DNA from: Escarpia spicata
Taxonomy: Eukaryota; Annelida; Polychaeta; Sabellida; Siboglinidae
Length of the DNA stretch: 64,000 nucleotides
NCBI GenBank assembly: GCA_963995525.1
Contig: OZ023211.1
Location: 59,713,378 to 59,777,377 of the forward strand
Direction: 5' to 3'
Shown here: positions 63,193 through 64,000 of the stretch, piece by piece
Layout: every line of letters begins with the position of its first letter
Position numbering within the stretch: position 1 is the first letter of the stretch
Made by a program: the position numbers and the translations under genes
The notes under the pieces: generated by a model
Told to the model about the DNA's origin: nothing
The model's database searches: none
The model's input: only the letters and a program-made list of their open reading frames with translations

Positions 63193-64000
63193 ATGCCACC
63201 GAAACTGAAGGTTCTCAAGACCCACCACTGTGATGGTCTCATATGTGAAGTCTGTCGAAATCCACGCGTCGTCATACGGCCATTCCTCTCTGACATGTCT
63301 GGGTGCTCCCGCAGTAACTTCTCGACACTGCCGCCAACAGCAGCACTGTACAACAAGCCGACACTGAGTGATACAACTCTCACTGTGGGTGACGAGTCCT
63401 TCTACGTCCATCGTCTGATCCTCTCTGCGGGGAGCGAAGTCTTCGCCCGGATGCTCGGCACCGAGTGGAAGAAACGTGGCGAACCGGAACTAGTGCTTAA
63501 GGAGGAGCTAGACTGTGCTGCCGTCTTTGATCGCTTTCTGTACTATTTCTACACGGGCACAATCACAATCACCGAGTCGGTTGTCATACCTCTCTTTATG
63601 CTGGCCGATAAGTACGACGTCCAACCCTTGTACACAGAGTGTGTTAAGGTGATCGAGAATGGCTTGAAAGTGTACGTGATGGCTCGACCCGCAAAACCGG
63701 TTATTGAAGTCGTCAGCAGATCATCAGGGGTATTCGTTGTGCGCCCCCTGGAGAGTCCAACGACAAGCACGAGCAGTGATTCAGACTACAGCGAGTCGGA
63801 CGACATGGACACTGCTAGTGCAGCTGTGCCACCACAAAATGTCGCTGGGTCAGCGGCGACTGCGGTCAAGAATTTTGTGATGGTCGCCAGCGAGACATTC
63901 CCGCTTATTCTCGTCATCAAGATCTTGACCTTCTGCAGCAACACGCGCATCACCAGTGCTGCCCTCTACAACCTTGAGGCGCGACTGAAGAAGCAGATCC
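63193..64000 (+). CDS. BTB/POZ-domain protein, first coding exon, runs off right edge
   Basis: After an acceptor TTGCATTACAG at 63185, ATG 63193 opens a frame that stays open to the window end (269 codons). Residues about 1-50 hold paired cysteines (HHCDGLICEVCRNP). A BTB domain follows: SDTTLTVGDESFYVHRLILS, SEVFARMLGTEW, a hydrophobic core with FDRFLYYFYTGTITI, and VVIPLFMLADKYDVQPLYTE. Next comes an acidic Ser-rich linker (SDSDYSESDD), then a start of a second helical region (FPLILVIKILTFC). BTB domains dimerise and often recruit Cullin-3. The BTB and following region look most like BTBD17-type proteins, but the C-terminal half is outside the window. The exon is GC-rich relative to its flanks, like the GPCR. 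Confidence 0.85.
   Translation, partial: MPPKLKVLKTHHCDGLICEVCRNPRVVIRPFLSDMSGCSRSNFSTLPPTAALYNKPTLSDTTLTVGDESFYVHRLILSAGSEVFARMLGTEWKKRGEPELVLKEELDCAAVFDRFLYYFYTGTITITESVVIPLFMLADKYDVQPLYTECVKVIENGLKVYVMARPAKPVIEVVSRSSGVFVVRPLESPTTSTSSDSDYSESDDMDTASAAVPPQNVAGSAATAVKNFVMVASETFPLILVIKILTFCSNTRITSAALYNLEARLKKQI

Overview
This window is nuclear DNA from an animal, most likely a marine invertebrate. A lophotrochozoan such as a mollusc is my best guess, but the species cannot be read from the sequence. The evidence is multi-exon host genes with GT..AG introns in consistent phase, an intronless FMRFamide-receptor-like GPCR, an AT-rich background, many decayed CR1/L2-type LINEs, tRNA-derived SINEs, MITEs, pogo and TTAA-target DNA transposons, and one fixed-size 200-N scaffold gap. 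Nothing prokaryotic (operons, ribosome binding sites, CRISPR) is present.

Host genes. (1) A CYP2-type cytochrome P450 on the minus strand runs from 3565 off the left edge. Five exons are recognisable, one broken by the gap, and the haem-binding exon lies outside. (2) A class A GPCR on the minus strand, 30194-29199. (3) A complete six-exon tRNA 2'-phosphotransferase (TRPT1/KptA family) on the plus strand, 49120-58538, whose joined exons give an uninterrupted 221-codon frame. (4) The first coding exon of a BTB/POZ protein on the plus strand from 63193 off the right edge.

Mobile DNA fills most of the rest and is repeatedly nested. From 4.2 to 11.95 kb a minus-strand LINE is cut by a 5.86-kb insertion (5477-11335) that duplicated TTAA. 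The insert carries a THAP-domain gene reading inward from its left end and a second gene first exon (P2X7-like cysteine-rich family) reading inward from its right end. It looks like an internally deleted Kolobok-like DNA transposon with two convergent genes. At 12.8-15.07 kb lies a second LINE; at 18.6-21.7 kb a CR1-type LINE is interrupted by a 1.45-kb element with a 6-bp duplication (CGATAA). At 33.4-40.4 kb a LINE, a pogo transposon with a mutated catalytic Asp, and another CR1 copy lie end to end. At 40.7-42.5 kb is an inverted second copy of the 1.45-kb element, and at 44.95-47.66 kb the best-preserved CR1 copy. Inside the last TRPT1 intron (52912-57354) sits a 4.4-kb transposon with roughly 450-500-bp terminal inverted repeats. 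It carries a broken ORF of a widespread invertebrate family and has a LINE nested within it.

The most interesting material is the two TTAA-type elements, whose boundaries can be read directly, and a 165-bp MITE that landed on the 5' splice site of TRPT1 intron 2. Other leads are a stop-riddled copy of the P450 I-helix exon at 16.2 kb, a perfect 73-bp palindrome at 43.1 kb, and an unexplained dispersed motif (TGACGCTGGACACGC) between 23 and 26.3 kb.
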